Shown: positions 6,295 to 8,917 of the stretch, one piece after another
Position numbering within the stretch: the first letter of the stretch is position 1
How the letters are laid out: each line of letters begins with the position of its first letter
Assembly (NCBI GenBank): GCA_003645215.1
Contig: QNEM01000068.1
Coordinates: 1-8,917 of the forward strand
Direction of reading: 5' to 3'
Length of the DNA stretch: 8,917 nucleotides
Source: Gammaproteobacteria bacterium
Lineage (GTDB): Bacteria > Pseudomonadota > Gammaproteobacteria > Eutrophobiales > Eutrophobiaceae
Made by a program: the position numbers and the translations under genes
Notes under the pieces: generated by a model
Database searches by the model: none
Seen by the model: the letters and a program-made list of their open reading frames with translations, nothing else
What the model was told of the DNA's origin: nothing

Positions 6295-7341
6295 ATGATT
6301 CGACTTCCAAATTATTTCTGCAGATGCTTCATCCTGCTCTCCCTGCTCATAAACCTGCATGCATGTGAAAGCCCATCGGAACATGAACAAGCAGTTGTTT
6401 TGTCAGGTCTTACTATGGGGACGACGTACACAATCAAATTAAACGTTGCCGATACGAAGATCGATCGCGCCAGGATTTCAACAGACATTAATCAGCGGCT
6501 GGATAAAATCAACTCACAGATGTCTACCTATCTGGAAACGTCCAGGCTTTCCATTTTTAATCAATCAAATACACAAGACTGGGAAGAAATTCCGGTCGAC
6601 CTTTATACGGTAATCGAAGAAGCGTTGAGGATAAACAAGCTGAGTTATCGTGCTTTTGATATCACCATAGGACCTGTTGTTAATCTCTGGGGCTTTGGCC
6701 CAAAAGCACAATTAGAAGTCGTCCCAGATGAATCAACAGCCAGGGAAGCACTGGATAGTGTTGGATCTGAACATATCCATTTACGCGAACAACCTTATGC
6801 AATCAAAAAAGACAGGCCGGATCTGTATATTGATCTTTCAGCCATCGCAAAAGGCTATGCTGTCGACATGATTGCCGATTATCTTGATGAAATGAGTATG
6901 AAGAACTATATGGTTGAAATCGGTGGTGAAATAAAAACCAAAGGCATCAATCCAGATAATAAGATCTGGCATATTGGTATTGAAAAGCCTCTGGATGATC
7001 AGCGTTCCGTACAAACGGTCATCATCCTGAACAATACTGCTATGGCAACATCAGGCGATTACCGTAATTATTTTGAAGATAATGGCATCCGCTACTCACA
7101 CACCATCGATCCATCAACGGGAAAACCAATCACACATAAACTCGCTTCTGTAACAGTTTTACATCCTTCAGCCATGACTGCAGATGCCTTGGCCACCGCC
7201 CTGCTTGTGCTTGGTCCAGAGCGTGGTTCTGAATTAGCACTCAGGGAAAACCTTGCTGCCCTGTTTATTGTCCGCGATAAAGATAGATTTATTGAAATCA
7301 TGACACCTCAATTTAAACATGCAGTTGTCAATCCAGAATGA
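6295..7341 (+). CDS. apbE: FAD:protein FMN transferase ApbE (lipoprotein)
   Basis: This 348-residue protein covalently attaches FMN from FAD to Thr/Ser of exported or membrane flavoproteins such as NqrB/NqrC or RnfG/RnfD subunits, acting on the periplasmic face. The N-terminus is a lipoprotein signal ending in LHAC, with Cys24. Family motifs follow in order: SGLTMGTTY (37-45), FDITIGPVVNLWGFG (121-135), IDLSAIAKGYAVD (179-191), VEIGGEIKTKG (207-217), MATSGDYRNYF (250-260), HTIDPSTGKP (269-278) and MTADALATALLVLG (294-307), the last carrying metal/flavin-binding Asp and Thr. Length is normal and no key motif is missing. It follows the small exported protein by 4 nt and overlaps the DUF3301 start by ATGA. 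No Nqr or Rnf gene is in the window, so its substrate is encoded elsewhere. Confidence 0.95.
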   Translation: MIRLPNYFCRCFILLSLLINLHACESPSEHEQAVVLSGLTMGTTYTIKLNVADTKIDRARISTDINQRLDKINSQMSTYLETSRLSIFNQSNTQDWEEIPVDLYTVIEEALRINKLSYRAFDITIGPVVNLWGFGPKAQLEVVPDESTAREALDSVGSEHIHLREQPYAIKKDRPDLYIDLSAIAKGYAVDMIADYLDEMSMKNYMVEIGGEIKTKGINPDNKIWHIGIEKPLDDQRSVQTVIILNNTAMATSGDYRNYFEDNGIRYSHTIDPSTGKPITHKLASVTVLHPSAMTADALATALLVLGPERGSELALRENLAALFIVRDKDRFIEIMTPQFKHAVVNPE

Positions 7342-7682
7342 ATGCGCTGACATTTTTATTTGCACTGGCAATACTGGTATGGTTCTGGCAAAACAGTTTA
7401 CGTCTACGAGAAATTGCCATACACAAATGTAAAGTCAGCTGCCGGACAATGGATCTGCAATTACTGGACCAGACAGTTGCCCTGCATAAGGTTGCAATCA
7501 GCAGAGATAATCGTAATCAGCTTAAATTACTCCGTCGTTATCATTTTGAGTTCAGTATCGATGGGCATGACAGGTACCAGGGGTCCATCACTTTTATTGG
7601 GCAGGGCGTCGACCATATGCAACTTGACCACCCTGATGGACAAATTATTTTACACAGTGATGAGGCGAAAAAACTGCATTAA
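7338..7682 (+). CDS. DUF3301 family membrane-anchored protein
   Basis: This 114-residue protein matches the DUF3301 pattern I know from Gammaproteobacteria: an N-terminal transmembrane segment (about 4-18), a Cys-containing stretch (31-35), QLLDQTVAL (41-49), and a C-terminal part with RRYHFEFSIDGHDRYQGSI (66-84). The function of the family is not established. The ATG at 7338 overlaps the apbE TGA as ATGA, a typical sign of translational coupling, so it probably works with or alongside ApbE in the envelope; that is inference. The soluble part would lie in the cytoplasm or periplasm depending on topology, which the sequence does not settle. Confidence 0.8.
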   Translation: MNALTFLFALAILVWFWQNSLRLREIAIHKCKVSCRTMDLQLLDQTVALHKVAISRDNRNQLKLLRRYHFEFSIDGHDRYQGSITFIGQGVDHMQLDHPDGQIILHSDEAKKLH

Positions 7683-7689
7683 TAATTGT

Positions 7690-7695
7690 TATACT
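7690..7695 (+). promoter_or_regulatory. Possible -10 box TATACT upstream of yajQ
   Basis: TATACT matches 5 of 6 consensus bases and lies 39 nt before the yajQ ATG, in the 52-nt gap after the DUF3301 gene. The expected -35 region reads about GAAAAA, a poor match. It would allow yajQ and the next gene to be expressed apart from apbE. Confidence 0.3.
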
Positions 7696-7722
7696 GTGCG
7701 AATTAAATAATTAATAGTTTTC

Positions 7723-7727
7723 GAGGA
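7723..7727 (+). promoter_or_regulatory. Ribosome binding site of yajQ
   Basis: GAGGA lies 7 nt before the ATG at 7735. It is the clearest Shine-Dalgarno site on the plus strand here and fixes the yajQ start. Confidence 0.75.
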
Positions 7728-7734
7728 ACCCAAA

Positions 7735-8217
7735 ATGCCTTCATTTGATGTTGTCTCAGAAGTCGATATGCATGAACTCTCAAATGCCATTGATCAGACC
7801 AATAGAGAAGTCTCCACCCGTTTTGATTTTAAGGGTAGTAATTCACGCGTTGAATGCAAAGAGGCAGAAATGACCTTGATTGCCCCGGCAGAATTTCAGA
7901 TAGACCAGATATTCGACATATTGCAAAATAAGCTGGCCAAGAGAAAAATTGATACTGGCTGTCTGGACAAGGGTGATATCAAGGAGTCAAATAACGAGGC
8001 AAGACAAATTATTATTGTCAAACAGGGACTTGATAAAGAACTGACAAGAAAAATTACCAAACTGATAAAAGAGTCAAAACTGAAAGTCCAGAGTACCATT
8101 CAGGGAGAACAGGTTCGTGTCACTGGTAAAAAGCGGGATGATCTACAGGCAGTGATGGCTCTACTTAAAGATGCAGGTCTGTCACTGCCACTACAATATA
8201 CAAATTTCAGAGATTAA
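7735..8217 (+). CDS. yajQ: YajQ family nucleotide-binding protein
   Basis: This 160-residue cytoplasmic protein matches YajQ along its whole length: MPSFDVVSEVD at the N-terminus, STRFDFKGS (27-35), the central KRKIDTGCLDKGDI stretch and the C-terminal VRVTGKKRDDLQAVMALLK region. The family has two ferredoxin-like domains and binds nucleotides or RNA. Members in Xanthomonas and Pseudomonas have been reported as cyclic di-GMP effectors, but whether this one is cannot be read from sequence. Length is standard (about 160-163). Its own strong ribosome site suggests higher expression than its neighbours. The next gene starts 9 nt after its stop, in the same frame. Confidence 0.96.
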   Translation: MPSFDVVSEVDMHELSNAIDQTNREVSTRFDFKGSNSRVECKEAEMTLIAPAEFQIDQIFDILQNKLAKRKIDTGCLDKGDIKESNNEARQIIIVKQGLDKELTRKITKLIKESKLKVQSTIQGEQVRVTGKKRDDLQAVMALLKDAGLSLPLQYTNFRD

Positions 8218-8226
8218 AAACCCTGT

Positions 8227-8917
8227 ATGTCCCCTGTTTACGATCTACACACACATACAACTGCTTCAGATGGCGAACTTTCACCAAAAGCCCTGGTTGT
8301 TAAAGCAAAAAGCAGTGGTATTGATGTCCTTGCCATTACTGATCACGACAGCACAGAGGGTATTACTGAAGCCGAGAATGAGGCAAGCAAGCAGAACATT
8401 AAAATGCTACCTGGCGTTGAGTTATCAGTCACATGGACGGATAAGAATTTTCATATTGTAGGTCTTGGTATAGACCCCGCTAACAGAAAATTACAAGCAT
8501 CGCTCAAAGAGACTGAAGAATTACGCGAGCAACGAGCAATCAATATAGGCAAAAAACTGGAAAAGATTGGTGTCACAAAAGCATATTATGAAGCCAGAGC
8601 GCTGGCAGGAGCCAATACACTTACCCGTAGTCATTTTGCTCGCGTCCTCATCCATCAGGGGTTTGCTGCTGACAGCAGAGAGGTTTTTAAAAAATATCTG
8701 GTCCACAATAAGCCTGGCTTCGTTAAAACAAGCTGGGTAGAAATGGAATCGGGTATCAAGCTATTAAAAGATGCAGGTGGTGAGGCAATTCTTGCTCATC
8801 CGCTGCGCTATAACATCACGGCCAGCTGGCTTAGAAGGTTCCTGACGGCATTCAAGGAATCTGGCGGGATCGGCATTGAAGTTGTTACCGGGAGTTCAAA
8901 TGCAGATGAAATAAATA
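8227..8917 (+). CDS. rnm: PHP-domain phosphoesterase of the RNase AM (TrpH/YciV) type, 3' end cut
   Basis: The first 230 codons are present; the family is usually about 280-290 residues, so roughly the last fifth is missing at the window edge. PHP metal ligands are visible: HTHTTASDG (His8, His10, Asp15), ITDHDS (His40), PGVELS (Glu65), His76, SHFAR (His136) and AHP (His191). The final ligand pair (DxH) would lie in the missing part. In E. coli RNase AM is a 5'-3' exonuclease that matures rRNA 5' ends and degrades short oligonucleotides or 3',5'-bisphosphates; this role is inferred by homology. The ATG at 8227 is the only ATG between the yajQ stop and the PHP motif, has no clear Shine-Dalgarno site, and probably depends on coupling to yajQ. 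Confidence 0.9.
   Translation, partial: MSPVYDLHTHTTASDGELSPKALVVKAKSSGIDVLAITDHDSTEGITEAENEASKQNIKMLPGVELSVTWTDKNFHIVGLGIDPANRKLQASLKETEELREQRAINIGKKLEKIGVTKAYYEARALAGANTLTRSHFARVLIHQGFAADSREVFKKYLVHNKPGFVKTSWVEMESGIKLLKDAGGEAILAHPLRYNITASWLRRFLTAFKESGGIGIEVVTGSSNADEIN

Noticed and set aside
7360..7710. 116-codon plus-strand frame overlapping the DUF3301 gene
   Set aside because: The overlapping frame at 7338-7682 matches DUF3301 and is coupled to apbE by ATGA; this one shows no family features and is a shadow.
8171..8461. 96-codon plus-strand frame across the yajQ-PHP junction
   Set aside because: It overlaps the well-supported end of yajQ and the PHP motifs of the next gene in another frame.
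1..8917. tRNA, rRNA, CRISPR array or riboswitch
   Set aside because: I saw no cloverleaf, rRNA signature, regularly spaced repeat-spacer array or known riboswitch core. The only periodic DNA is the 108-nt coding period of the Sel1 gene.

Overview
The window looks like a stretch of gammaproteobacterial chromosome of moderate, slightly AT-rich composition. This rests on finding together SrkA/YihE-type kinase, MltF-type lytic transglycosylase, YajQ, a DUF3301 protein and an RNase AM (TrpH/YciV)-type PHP protein, all families typical of Gammaproteobacteria. The genus cannot be named from this sequence.

Left edge (1-272): AT-rich and without a long gene. It holds a tandem 15-nt repeat ending in GGGGACAT/GGGGACAG, a perfect GTGGTC/GACCAC palindrome, a second small hairpin, and two well-placed minus-strand Shine-Dalgarno/ATG pairs. 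One pair starts an 18-codon ORF; the other starts a gene that leaves the window after two codons. From memory, the repeats resemble sequences flanking REP-associated or IS200-like Y1 tyrosine transposases, so this may be the upstream flank of such an element.

Minus-strand pair (273-3131): srkA, a stress-response aminoglycoside-phosphotransferase-fold kinase, is followed after 21 nt by a complete half-size ABC exporter. They look like one operon. A 102-nt divergent intergenic region separates srkA from a plus-strand gene for a cytoplasmic protein of exactly ten uninterrupted 36-residue Sel1-like repeats. That gene meets the minus-strand mltF gene tail to tail, with the two stop codons directly adjacent.

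Right half (6042-8917): a second divergent intergenic region (81 nt) lies between mltF and a plus-strand cluster. The cluster is a small secreted protein of unknown function, apbE (FAD:protein FMN transferase lipoprotein), a DUF3301 membrane protein overlapping apbE by ATGA, yajQ, and a PHP-domain gene of the RNase AM type cut by the window end. Spacings of 4, -4, 52 and 9 nt suggest co-transcription, with a possible extra promoter before yajQ.

The themes are envelope and stress functions: peptidoglycan turnover (MltF), covalent flavinylation of exported proteins (ApbE), an exporter coupled to a stress kinase, and RNA-related functions at the right end. No strong case for a wholly new defence or mobile system is visible. 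The least explained items are the 82-residue exported protein, the left-edge repeat region with its mini-ORF, and the srkA-exporter pairing.
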